Source of the DNA: Acetomicrobium hydrogeniformans ATCC BAA-1850
GTDB lineage: Bacteria; Synergistota; Synergistia; Synergistales; Acetomicrobiaceae
DNA length: 64,000 bases
Reading direction: 5' to 3'
Assembly (NCBI RefSeq): GCF_000160455.2
Contig: NZ_ACJX03000001.1
Span: 816,001-880,000 of the forward strand
Shown here: one piece after another, positions 6,945-14,705 of the stretch
Layout of the letters: every line of letters begins with the position of its first letter
Position numbering within the stretch: position 1 is the first letter of the stretch
Notes under the pieces: model-generated
What the model was told of the DNA's origin: nothing
Databases searched by the model: none
Seen by the model: only the letters and a program-made list of their open reading frames with translations
Made by a program: the position numbers and the translations under genes

Positions 6945-8531
6945 ATGAGGAGGTATAGAGGTTCTGTGGGAAAAGGTCCTTTTGGGGTGGGCATTTTTAT
7001 TGCGCTGATCGTACTTTTTGGTTTTTTTGGCATGATCTTTTCAGAATCTCCTTCGATGGCTGCGGAAAAGAAGGTCATCGTTCAAGCCATGAATAGGGAT
7101 CCCGATATTTTAGACACTATGAAAGCTGCATGGTATTCGGATGCATTGATCTATTTGCACGATCGCTTGGTGTCGAGGGATTACAATTTCGGGTATCGAC
7201 CGGGGTTGGCGACAAGTTGGGATGTGTCGGAAGATGGGCTGATGTGGACATTTCATTTAAAAAAGGAAGTCAAGTTCCACGATGGCACCCCTTTTACCGC
7301 AAAGGACGTGAAATGGACAATCGATACAATTAAAGATCCGAAGACAGCTTCTCCCTTTGCCGGAGATCTCAAGGCCATCGACCAAGTCAAAATTATCGAT
7401 GATTATACTGTGCAGATGACGTTGAAATATCCCTTTCCGAACCTGCTTTTCAACTTATCCAACACGGCCTCCGGAATTCAGAAGGCAGGTTGTTATGATG
7501 AATATGGGGAGGACTACGGCATCAAGACCGTCATAGGAACTGGTCCCTTTATGTTCAAGGAATGGGTCCGTGGAGACAGGATAGTGCTCGTCAAAAACCC
7601 TCATTACAATTGGGGGCCGGAATGGATGTCCAATCAGGGGCCACCCCTTTTCGATGAATTGGTCATAAGAACTATACCTGAGGAAAGCTCGCGCATAATG
7701 GAACTTTTGACCGGTGGGGTCCACGTGCTTCGCGATGTGCCTCCATTGCAGGTCGATAAACTGAAGAACAATCCCGAAATAAACATATTTACTGAACAGT
7801 CGACCAAGTTGGGGTATCTAGCCTATGCATGTGACAAAAAGCCCTTTGACGACGTGCTCGTCAGGAGGGCAATCAATCACGCAGTCGACAGAGAAACGAT
7901 AGTGAAATACATATTTAGTGGCTATGCCACGCCTGCATACGGTTATCTTCCCCAGGCGTTGAAAGATGAATATCTGGAGGAAAGCGAGGAGTTGGGCTAC
8001 AAATATGACCCCGCTAAGGCGAAGGAGCTGCTTGCCAAAGCAGGATTCCCAGATGGCTTTGAGACCACTCTTTCAGCTGAAAACGATTCTACATCGAAAA
8101 GGCTCGCGGAGGTTCTTCAGGCTCAACTAGCAGAAATAGGGATAAGGGCCAAGATTCAGCTTTTCGACAGCGCAAGCTATGTTGCCATGCTAAAGGCAGG
8201 GCAACAAGACCTTTTCGTCCGCCTTTATAGCTGGCCCAATGCCGATATTCTCGATTGGTTCTTGTTATCGTCGCAGTTTCCCTATCCCAACCACTCTCGC
8301 TGGTGTGATCCCAAGACAGACGAGCTGATCAACTCGGCCGCGACTGCACCTACGTGGGAAGAGCGAGCGGAGAAGTATAAGGAAGTGCAGCGATATCTCA
8401 TCGAACAAGCAGTATGGTGCCCTATCTACATTCCAGACATGATGTTGGCAGTGCGGAAAGAGGTCAAAAACTTCAAGATCCATCCATGGATGATTCAATA
8501 CAGCGACGGAATCGATATAGAAACCAAATAG
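6945..8531 (+). CDS. dppA: Dipeptide ABC transporter substrate-binding protein (family 5)
   Basis: 528-aa solute-binding protein. An N-terminal hydrophobic helix (residues about 14-32) ends in a signal-peptidase-I-like MAAEK site. No lipobox cysteine is present, which favours a free periplasmic protein in a diderm cell. The family 5 signature region is visible as LATSWDVSEDGLMWTFHL and KFHDGTPFTAKDVKWTID. The ATG follows GGAAGGAGGTAG. With a D-aminoacylase in the same operon, the ligand may be a peptide or N-acyl amino acid containing D-residues; this is inference. Confidence 0.92.
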   Translation: MRRYRGSVGKGPFGVGIFIALIVLFGFFGMIFSESPSMAAEKKVIVQAMNRDPDILDTMKAAWYSDALIYLHDRLVSRDYNFGYRPGLATSWDVSEDGLMWTFHLKKEVKFHDGTPFTAKDVKWTIDTIKDPKTASPFAGDLKAIDQVKIIDDYTVQMTLKYPFPNLLFNLSNTASGIQKAGCYDEYGEDYGIKTVIGTGPFMFKEWVRGDRIVLVKNPHYNWGPEWMSNQGPPLFDELVIRTIPEESSRIMELLTGGVHVLRDVPPLQVDKLKNNPEINIFTEQSTKLGYLAYACDKKPFDDVLVRRAINHAVDRETIVKYIFSGYATPAYGYLPQALKDEYLEESEELGYKYDPAKAKELLAKAGFPDGFETTLSAENDSTSKRLAEVLQAQLAEIGIRAKIQLFDSASYVAMLKAGQQDLFVRLYSWPNADILDWFLLSSQFPYPNHSRWCDPKTDELINSAATAPTWEERAEKYKEVQRYLIEQAVWCPIYIPDMMLAVRKEVKNFKIHPWMIQYSDGIDIETK

Positions 8532-8554
8532 AACCATCTTTGTTAAATTTAATG

Positions 8555-8594
8555 ATTGGAGAAGGGGGGTTTCATGCAAGCCCCTTTCTCCAAT
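8555..8594 (+). terminator. Stem-loop between dppA and dppB (probable partial terminator or mRNA stabiliser)
   Basis: ATTGGAGAAGGGG (8556-8568) pairs almost perfectly with CCCCTTTCTCCAAT (8581-8594), with one extra base and a loop of about 12 nt. No T-run follows. It lies behind the binding-protein gene, where such hairpins commonly raise the binding protein level above that of the permeases. Confidence 0.6.
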
Positions 8595-8614
8595 AACCAG
8601 CAGGAGTGGTTGTG

Positions 8615-9535
8615 ATGCTAAGATATTTCGCCAGGCGAATGACATTTCTAGCTTTAACTTTGTTGGGAATGACGATCATCATATTTTCAATGCTCCATTT
8701 ATCTCCTGGAGATCCTATAGATTTGATCGTCGGTCCTAACGTAACCCCTGAAGTGCGGGAAAATATACGACATCAATATGGCTTGGACCAACCCCTGATA
8801 GTCCAATATCTTGGCTTTATGAGATCTCTTATTCGCGGCGATTTGGGACAATCGATAATTCAGCATAAGCCCGTATCAGAGTTGATTGCAGAGAGGTTTT
8901 ACGTCACCTTTGAATTGAGCGTGACGGCTTTGATCATATCATTTTTAATAGCAATTCCCATTGGTATTAAAGCCGCCTTGAAGAGAAATACCGCCACGGA
9001 TTACTCGCTTATGGCCGCTTCTCTGATCGGCATTTCGATGCCAACCTTTTGGTTTGGGCTGATGCTATTGTATATAGTAGCTTTCAAACTGAGGCTTTTC
9101 CCGATTTCAGGTTACGGGACATGGAGGCATCTCTTTTTGCCTGCATTGACGATTGGAATAACCGATGCGGCTTTGGTCGCTAGAATGGTGCGATCTAGCA
9201 TGCTTGAGGTAATTCGCCAGGATTACATACGCACCGCCAGAAGCAAGGGCCTGCCTGAGCGGGTCGTAATTAACCGTCACGCCCTGAGAAATGCATTAAT
9301 TCCGATAATTACCTTGTTAGGATTGCGCATAGGATGGATTGTGGGAGGATCTGTCGTAGTGGAGATCGTCTTTGCCAGACCTGGATTGGGAAGGTTGATG
9401 GTCGATTCCATTTTGGCCCGCGACTACCCTGTCGTCCAGGGGACAATGGTTGTTTTGACGACCTGCATAATATTGGGAAACCTCCTTGCAGATGTCCTAT
9501 ATGCGGTTGTAGATCCGCGTATAAAGTTGAGATGA
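8615..9535 (+). CDS. dppB: Dipeptide ABC transporter permease (DppB)
   Basis: Inner-membrane permease of about 306 aa with six predicted helices. The N-terminal RYFARRMTFLALTLLGMTII is typical of DppB, and the EAA loop region reads YIRTARSKGLPERVVINRHALRNALIP. AGGAG at 8602-8606 is 8 nt from the ATG at 8615; GTG codons at 8606 and 8612 are also in frame but too close. It pairs with DppC to form the channel. Confidence 0.92.
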   Translation: MLRYFARRMTFLALTLLGMTIIIFSMLHLSPGDPIDLIVGPNVTPEVRENIRHQYGLDQPLIVQYLGFMRSLIRGDLGQSIIQHKPVSELIAERFYVTFELSVTALIISFLIAIPIGIKAALKRNTATDYSLMAASLIGISMPTFWFGLMLLYIVAFKLRLFPISGYGTWRHLFLPALTIGITDAALVARMVRSSMLEVIRQDYIRTARSKGLPERVVINRHALRNALIPIITLLGLRIGWIVGGSVVVEIVFARPGLGRLMVDSILARDYPVVQGTMVVLTTCIILGNLLADVLYAVVDPRIKLR

Positions 9536-9566
9536 AACAAGAAGGTTGATAAGGTGGCGATTATAT

Positions 9567-10445
9567 ATGGCTGAAGAGGTAGCAGGTGCCAGGATTGCCA
9601 GAAGCGAGAGCGCCTTCTGGCATTTGATGAAGCGTTTGTTTCGCAATAAAGCCGCGGTCTTTGGGTTGGTCATCATAGTGTTGATGTTTCTCTGCGCCAT
9701 TGCGGCTCCGCTGATAGCCACTCATGATTACGCTAAACAGGATTTGCCGTCCATGCTGCAATCACCATCGAGGGCCCATTTGTTCGGCACCGACGAATTT
9801 GGGCGCGATATTTTTAGTCGGGTGATCTATGGTTCGAGAGTCTCTCTTAAGGTTGGCTTTCTGGCCGTGGGCATTTCTCTCTTCGCAGGACTTCTCTTGG
9901 GAAGCATCGCCGGTTATTACGGTCGTATTTTGGACAGCGCCATATGTGCGTTGATAGATATAGCTTTAGCCTTTCCCATGACGTTGCTCGCAATAGCCAT
10001 CATCGCCATCCTTGGACCAGGTTTGTTCAACGTATGTCTGGCCATAGCGCTTTCCTCCTGGGGGTCCTTTGCCCGCATCACGCGGGGTCAATTTCTATCC
10101 CTGAAAAGCCAAGAGTTCATAGAAGCAGCTAAGATTCTCGGATATTCCGATCTTAGGATTATATTACGCCACATTTTACCAAATTCCCTGGCTCCTTTGG
10201 TCGTCTTGACGACGCTCGAGGTACCAAAGGCCATAATCGTAGAAGCGACGCTGAGTTTTTTGGGGCTCGGGATACAGCCCCCTTTGCCCAGCTGGGGTTC
10301 GATCATGAGTTCTGGCCGCTCCTTTCTTTTCGATGCTCCCTGGATAACGGTCTTTCCCGGGCTGATGATCATCTTGATTGTCATGGGTTTTAATCTCTTC
10401 GGTGATGCCCTGAGGGACACCCTTGACCCGAGACTTCGAAACTAA
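9567..10445 (+). CDS. dppC: Dipeptide ABC transporter permease (DppC)
   Basis: 292-aa permease. It has the N-terminal cytoplasmic segment FWHLMKRLFRNKAAVFGLVII, the HLFGTDEFGRDIFSRVIYGSR motif diagnostic of DppC, and the EAA loop EFIEAAKILGYSDLRIILRHILPN. AAGGTGG at 9551-9557 supports the ATG at 9567 over an in-frame TTG at 9546. It forms the membrane heterodimer with DppB. Confidence 0.92.
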   Translation: MAEEVAGARIARSESAFWHLMKRLFRNKAAVFGLVIIVLMFLCAIAAPLIATHDYAKQDLPSMLQSPSRAHLFGTDEFGRDIFSRVIYGSRVSLKVGFLAVGISLFAGLLLGSIAGYYGRILDSAICALIDIALAFPMTLLAIAIIAILGPGLFNVCLAIALSSWGSFARITRGQFLSLKSQEFIEAAKILGYSDLRIILRHILPNSLAPLVVLTTLEVPKAIIVEATLSFLGLGIQPPLPSWGSIMSSGRSFLFDAPWITVFPGLMIILIVMGFNLFGDALRDTLDPRLRN

Positions 10446-10468
10446 AAATATGGAGGAGTGTAAAAATC

Positions 10469-11209
10469 TTGAAGCCTATAATCGGAATAAGCAGCGTATG
10501 GTCGGCTGAAACGTGGTCAAGCGATGAGAATAAAGTCGGTTGCATCTATATTGGCAAGCAATATGTCGATGCTATTTTATACTCTGGCGGCACTCCCTTC
10601 ATCCTTCCCATGATCAACGAGAGGGAATTATTGATACCCCTAATTGAGGATATCATGATGGTGATCGATGGCCTCCTGCTCAGTGGGGGTGGCAGTCTGG
10701 AGGGAATCCCGTCGCAGACGACGCGCCCTACCTTGACGGAACAACAACCCAAAAGATATGAATTCGAGAAAGAATTGCTCCTTCATGCCCGCATGAAGGG
10801 AATGCCCATTTTGGGCATCTGCCGAGGCTGCCAAATGATTGCTGAGGTGTTTGGAGGGAAGATGGATTACTCTCATTTTTTGCAGGGCCATCGACAAAAG
10901 GAGTCGGGAGATCACCCGACTCATAATGTTAGAATAACTGACAATACGAAGGCGAAGCTCCTCTTGCAGGCCGACAACATGCTGGTCAACAGCTTTCACG
11001 TGCAATCCATAGAGTCCGTACCCGAAGGCTTTATCGCAAGCGCCATATCCGATGATGGGGTCATCGAAATAATCGAATCCACTCTGGATCCTTTCGTAGT
11101 GGGCGTTCAGTTTCATCCTGAGGAGATGTTGCTATCCAGCGAACAGGCAAAGAGGATCATCGATCTTTTCGTCGAAAGCGCCAGGGACTTTAAGAAAACT
11201 CGATCGTAG
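10469..11209 (+). CDS. Gamma-glutamyl-GABA hydrolase-like class I amidotransferase (peptidase C26, PuuD type)
   Basis: 246-aa cytosolic hydrolase. The catalytic nucleophile is in LGICRGCQ (Cys118) and the His-Glu pair in FHPEE (His216, Glu218). The LLLSGGGSLEG loop near residue 74 matches the PuuD family. Family members cleave gamma-glutamyl amides. In this operon it may release glutamate or free amines from imported gamma-glutamyl compounds, which is inference. The start is TTG at 10469 after GGAGGAGTG. It lies 23 bp behind dppC and 52 bp before the deacylase gene. Confidence 0.85.
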   Translation: MKPIIGISSVWSAETWSSDENKVGCIYIGKQYVDAILYSGGTPFILPMINERELLIPLIEDIMMVIDGLLLSGGGSLEGIPSQTTRPTLTEQQPKRYEFEKELLLHARMKGMPILGICRGCQMIAEVFGGKMDYSHFLQGHRQKESGDHPTHNVRITDNTKAKLLLQADNMLVNSFHVQSIESVPEGFIASAISDDGVIEIIESTLDPFVVGVQFHPEEMLLSSEQAKRIIDLFVESARDFKKTRS

Positions 11210-11261
11210 TCAAGCTGCAACATAGCGATTTAAAAATTTATGATTATTAGAAAGGAATAAT

Positions 11262-12899
11262 ATGTTAGATATAATTATAAAAAATGGAATTATAATAGAT
11301 GGGTCCGGCAAAAAGAGATACATTTCAGATATAGGAGTAAAAGATAATTATATTTGCAAAATTCAAAGCAACATCGAAGATTGCGCCGCAAGATACATAG
11401 ACGCCAAGGATTTAATAGTGTCTCCGGGCTTTATAGACGCTCATAGTCATTCTGACTTTACTATCTTTATAAATAATTTTGGAGAGAGCAAAATAAGGCA
11501 GGGCATAACTACTGAGGTGGTCGGAAATTGCGGATTTACTGCTGGACCTATAGTATCTGAGCATAAAAATGAGCAGTTGCAATATTTAGCCAACACAATT
11601 GTATTAAACGATGAAATGGAAAAAATATGGGATTGGAAAAGCCAAAAAAGTTTTTTGGATTATTCTTCTAGGGATGGAATGTCCTTCAATCTAGCACCCT
11701 TAGTGGGACATGGAATGATCCATGTCGGCGTAATGGGGTTTGACCAGAGAAAACCTACGCATGATGAAATGGATAAGATGAAGGCATTGCTAAAGTCAGA
11801 ACTGGATAGTGGATTTTATGGTCTATCCACAGCCTTTCAATACGAACCAGGTAACTTCATCGATATGGACGAGATTGCCGAATTATGCGAGATGATAAGA
11901 GATTATGGCGGAATCTATGCCATCCACATGAGAGACGAAGGCAAGGATTTAATACTTTGTGTGAAACATGCCATAGAGATAGCGAGAAGGACTGGAGTAA
12001 GAATTCAAATATCGCACTTAAAGGCCACTTACAAGCCCAATTGGGGCAAAGTCAATGAAGCCTTAACTTTGATAGACGAGGCTGAAGACGCCGGCCTTGA
12101 TGTTGGATTTGACGTTTACCCCTATACGGCCTATGGTAGCGGCCTTATCGATTTAGTCCCACCCCGGGCAAAAAGAGACGGGCCCAAAGAAATGGTAAAC
12201 CTTCTTAAATACGAAGAGACTAGACGAAGAGCGGTAAAGGACATGGAAGAGGGATTAGAAGATTGGGAGACGATAATGGTCTGCGATGACTGGGACGAAT
12301 GCGTCAAAGTAGCCTTATTAAAGAGTGATAAGAACAAAAAATACGAAGGAATGACGATAAAGGAAATAGCCGAAGACATGAAATGCACCCCTTATGAAGC
12401 CGTCATTCAATTGTTAATCGATGAAGATGCTTCCGTGAAGTGCATATTCTTTGCCATGTGCGAAAAGGACTTGGTCTACGTCATGTCTCATCCCGAAGCT
12501 TGCTTTGGAACAGATGGAAGGGCATGCGCGACCTACGGGGAATTGAGCAAAGGTTCTGTGCACCCCCGTTATTACGGCACCTATCCTCGTATAATGGGAC
12601 ATTACACAAGGGAAGAAAAAGTCCTGACCTTGGAGGAAGCCGTGAAAAAATCGACGTCATTGCCTGCGGAGAGGTTCAACATACGAAAACGTGGAGCCAT
12701 AAAAGAAGATTATTTTGCCGACATAACCATATTTGATCCCGATGTAATCATCGACACAGCCACATTTGAAAACCCCCATCAATATCCAAAGGGAATTGAG
12801 TACGTAATAGTAAATGGCCAAATGGTCATTGAGAAGGGTTTTCATACTGGAAATCTCCCTGGCCTCGTATTAAACAAGATTGCAGGGGTTAAAGATTAA
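11262..12899 (+). CDS. N-acyl-D-amino-acid deacylase (D-aminoacylase), amidohydrolase superfamily
   Basis: 545-aa zinc-type amidohydrolase. The metal-binding DAHSHSD (His61, His63) is followed by VVGNCGFTAGP with Cys90, the bridging cysteine characteristic of D-aminoacylases rather than of dihydroorotases. Further His ligands are in YAIHMRDEG and IQISHLKATY, and the catalytic Asp region is CFGTDGRA. It hydrolyses N-acyl-D-amino acids to D-amino acid plus the acyl acid. Codon use is clearly more AT-rich than in the transporter genes (many ATA and TTA codons), suggesting separate acquisition. It is the last gene of the transporter operon. Confidence 0.9.
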   Translation: MLDIIIKNGIIIDGSGKKRYISDIGVKDNYICKIQSNIEDCAARYIDAKDLIVSPGFIDAHSHSDFTIFINNFGESKIRQGITTEVVGNCGFTAGPIVSEHKNEQLQYLANTIVLNDEMEKIWDWKSQKSFLDYSSRDGMSFNLAPLVGHGMIHVGVMGFDQRKPTHDEMDKMKALLKSELDSGFYGLSTAFQYEPGNFIDMDEIAELCEMIRDYGGIYAIHMRDEGKDLILCVKHAIEIARRTGVRIQISHLKATYKPNWGKVNEALTLIDEAEDAGLDVGFDVYPYTAYGSGLIDLVPPRAKRDGPKEMVNLLKYEETRRRAVKDMEEGLEDWETIMVCDDWDECVKVALLKSDKNKKYEGMTIKEIAEDMKCTPYEAVIQLLIDEDASVKCIFFAMCEKDLVYVMSHPEACFGTDGRACATYGELSKGSVHPRYYGTYPRIMGHYTREEKVLTLEEAVKKSTSLPAERFNIRKRGAIKEDYFADITIFDPDVIIDTATFENPHQYPKGIEYVIVNGQMVIEKGFHTGNLPGLVLNKIAGVKD

Positions 12900-12924
12900 A
12901 TTGTTTCGAAACCGATTAACAAGT

Positions 12925-12942
12925 CGGCGCAGCCGCTTTTTT
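12925..12942 (+). terminator. Weak intrinsic terminator behind the deacylase gene
   Basis: CGGC-GCA-GCCG followed by CTTTTTT. The stem is only 4 bp, so this is a modest candidate for the end of the dipeptide operon. Confidence 0.4.
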
Positions 12943-13089
12943 CGGCCGCCTGCAGTAATTTTTCGTCCCGAACGATATTAAAAGAGCTTTGCCTGACTAT
13001 TTATTAAAAAAGTCTATGATCAATAACATCATCTTGTATTATAACAATAAATTGGGAAAGGGTGTCTGAAAAGGGGCGGTTTTCAAGTT

Positions 13090-13302
13090 TTAACCGACGC
13101 TTACGCCTTCGTTCCACAGGCGTTCTTCTGCAGTCTCGCTAGCAACCACCAGGGGAAGAATCCAAGAGTCTTTCGGCTCAAGGGATACCGCACAGCCGGG
13201 AGAGAATGTCGACCTGCCAAGCTCAGAGACAGGCCATGTCTCGCCCGTCAACTCCTGCTTTAAAAGATATCTGGCGGCTGTACCCCAGAATGCTGCATTT
13301 TT
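13090..13302 (-). pseudogene. 3' remnant of an unidentified gene
   Basis: A minus-strand frame of about 70 codons is open from 13302 to a TAA at 13090-13092, with no start codon. The translation is protein-like: it begins AAFWGTAARYLLKQEL, continues with SPGCAVSLEPKDSWILPL and ends NEGVSVG. Upstream it runs straight into the A/T-rich aro promoter region. I read it as the surviving C terminus of a deleted gene; the family is not recognised. Confidence 0.55.
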
Positions 13303-13324
13303 TTATCGTCTCAAAAAATTTTTG

Positions 13325-13362
13325 TTGACAAACTATGACATGTCGTATAACATAATTGTCAA
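13325..13362 (+). promoter_or_regulatory. Promoter of the aromatic operon with nested palindromes
   Basis: TTGACA at 13325-13330 is followed by a -10 candidate, TATAAC (13346-13351, 15-bp spacer) or TAACAT (13348-13353, 17-bp spacer). Between the boxes lies TATGACATGTCGTA (13334-13347), palindromic except for one pair. TTGACAA (13325-13331) is mirrored by TTGTCAA (13356-13362). These symmetric elements could bind a repressor in addition to the attenuator downstream. Confidence 0.6.
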
Positions 13363-13397
13363 CCTAAAACTTTGCGAAATGGAGGAGGCGCCAAGTG

Positions 13398-13580
13398 ATG
13401 ATAGGACAACGTTTCTTAGCTACGTCAGGGCAATGTGTCAGTGCCATTAGCAACATGTGCGCCTCCATATCCGGCGGTTATTACTTTAGCAACGGCCAGT
13501 GGCGTTATTATTACGCTTCTGGCCCTTTTTCTTATGGAGACCGACCGCCGGGTGGGAAAGATTACTTTAATTTCAGATAG
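13398..13580 (+). CDS. Aromatic-residue-rich leader peptide of the aro operon
   Basis: 60-codon reading frame with a strong RBS (GGAGGAGG at 13381-13388) and ATG at 13398; GTG at 13395 is an alternative. The N-terminal half is ordinary. From residue 28 it holds seven Tyr, four Phe and one Trp in 33 residues, including YYF, WRYYY, FSY and YFNF. It ends at 13578-13580, directly before a terminator and the aroF gene. The codon content fits a leader whose translation senses charged tRNA-Tyr, tRNA-Phe and possibly tRNA-Trp. It could instead be a functional small protein, but its position and RNA structures favour a regulatory role. It resembles no leader I know in sequence. Confidence 0.75.
   Translation: MIGQRFLATSGQCVSAISNMCASISGGYYFSNGQWRYYYASGPFSYGDRPPGGKDYFNFR
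13494..13530 (+). promoter_or_regulatory. Early hairpin with U-tail inside the leader coding region
   Basis: GGCCAG (13494-13499) pairs with CTGGCC (13519-13524), and GCGT (13502-13505) with ACGC (13513-13516), around a TATTATT loop formed by the Tyr codons. CCTTTTT follows at 13524-13530. A ribosome at the Tyr run would open it. It may be the pause hairpin that synchronises ribosome and polymerase, or an early terminator. Confidence 0.6.
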
Positions 13581-13621
13581 TAGAGTAACATAATAGCAGA
13601 TTAAATCCGGGGTTCGGTCTC
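13537..13621 (+). promoter_or_regulatory. Candidate antiterminator pairing of the aro leader
   Basis: GAGACCGA (13537-13544) is complementary to TCGGTCTC (13614-13621). Pairing continues as CC (13545-13546) with GG (13611-13612) after one bulged T, and CCGG (13548-13551) with CCGG (13607-13610) after one bulged G. This helix would use up the 5' arm of the terminator at 13604-13617, so the two structures exclude each other. The 5' segment lies 23 nt downstream of the YYY codons, free when a ribosome stalls there. Confidence 0.65.
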
Positions 13622-13644
13622 AAAGCCGAACCTCGGATTTTTTT
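13604..13644 (+). terminator. Intrinsic terminator (attenuator) before aroF
   Basis: A 14-bp stem, 13604-13617 with 13626-13639 (one G-U pair), has an 8-nt loop TCTCAAAG and runs into seven T's (13638-13644). It lies 24 bp after the leader stop and 24 bp before aroF. A strong terminator between the promoter and the first enzyme gene needs a readthrough mechanism. Confidence 0.9.
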
Positions 13645-13667
13645 ATTTCAAAAGGGAGGGAAAGAAG

Positions 13668-14705
13668 ATGGAAAGAGCCATCGTAAAGACAAAAAGAGGA
13701 GAATCGGCAGGAAGGCTTTTAATGAAATTGGACCAAATAGGGATAAGGGCCAGGATCGCAAAGGAGGAACCAGAGGCAATCCTGTTGGCCGAAGGGGAGA
13801 TCGACGAGACCAGCATAAAGACGATGCCGGAAGTAGATCAGGTGACCAAGGTTAAGTTGCCCTTCTCTTTGGCAAGCAGAGAGTGGCATAAAAAAGACAG
13901 CGTAGTGAATATAGCACCGGGAATCTCCGTTGGCGGAGGAAACGTTCTCATCATTGCCGGCCCCTGTGCTGTAGAGGGAAAGGAGCAGATTGTAAAGACG
14001 GCACAATCGGTAAAAAGATCCGGAGCACTGGCGCTTAGAGGAGGCGCTTACAAGCCGAGGACCAATCCGTACACCTTCCAGGGGCTCGGCATCGAGGGCT
14101 TGGCTCTGCTGGCAGAGGCAAAAAAAATCTCGGGCCTTCCGATCGTCACGGAAATAATGACCCCCGAAGACATCGACTTCATGCTCCCCCACACCGACAT
14201 CCTGCAGGTCGGTTCCCGAAACATGCAGAACTTCTCCCTCCTCAAGGCCTTAGGCAAGGTCGACAAACCAGTTCTGCTTAAAAGGGGCATGATGGCCACC
14301 ATAGATGAATGGCTACAAGCTGCGGAATACATCATGGCCGGAGGAAACTTCAACGTCATACTCTGCGAGAGGGGAATAAGAAGTTTCGAAAAAAGGACGA
14401 GAAACACCCTGGATCTAAACGCCGTCCCCCTGGTCAAGAGCTTAAGCCATTTGCCTGTGATCGTAGATCCCAGCCACGGAACGGGAAAGAGCGAGCTCGT
14501 TCCCAGCATGAGCCTGGCTGCCCTTGCCGCGGGAGCGGACGGCCTGATCGTAGAGGTGCACCCGAATCCCGAGGAAGCGGTAAGCGACGGCGACCAATCG
14601 CTCGACCTGGAGGAGTTCGACAAACTGATGAAATCGATCAAAAGACTGCTTTCCGTGATGCCCGAAAAAACTCTGGAGGGATCGAAGTGCTCTGTAGCAG
14701 CGTAG
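13668..14705 (+). CDS. aroF: 3-deoxy-7-phosphoheptulonate synthase (DAHP synthase, type I-beta)
   Basis: 345-aa first enzyme of the shikimate pathway: phosphoenolpyruvate plus erythrose 4-phosphate to DAHP. An N-terminal ferredoxin-like regulatory domain (about 1-70) precedes the barrel, which has IIAGPCAVEGKEQ, RGGAYKPRTNPYTFQG, LQVGSRNMQNF, LLKRGM and VDPSHGTGK. This is the Thermotoga-like form in which the N-terminal domain gives feedback inhibition by Tyr or Phe. The ATG follows AAAGGGAGGGAAAGAAG. It overlaps tyrA by 19 bp. Confidence 0.95.
   Translation: MERAIVKTKRGESAGRLLMKLDQIGIRARIAKEEPEAILLAEGEIDETSIKTMPEVDQVTKVKLPFSLASREWHKKDSVVNIAPGISVGGGNVLIIAGPCAVEGKEQIVKTAQSVKRSGALALRGGAYKPRTNPYTFQGLGIEGLALLAEAKKISGLPIVTEIMTPEDIDFMLPHTDILQVGSRNMQNFSLLKALGKVDKPVLLKRGMMATIDEWLQAAEYIMAGGNFNVILCERGIRSFEKRTRNTLDLNAVPLVKSLSHLPVIVDPSHGTGKSELVPSMSLAALAAGADGLIVEVHPNPEEAVSDGDQSLDLEEFDKLMKSIKRLLSVMPEKTLEGSKCSVAA

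Noticed and set aside
14309-14686. Upstream extension of the tyrA frame within aroF
   Set aside because: It is highly basic and low in complexity, as expected for an out-of-frame reading of aroF. The GTG at 14687 has a good RBS.
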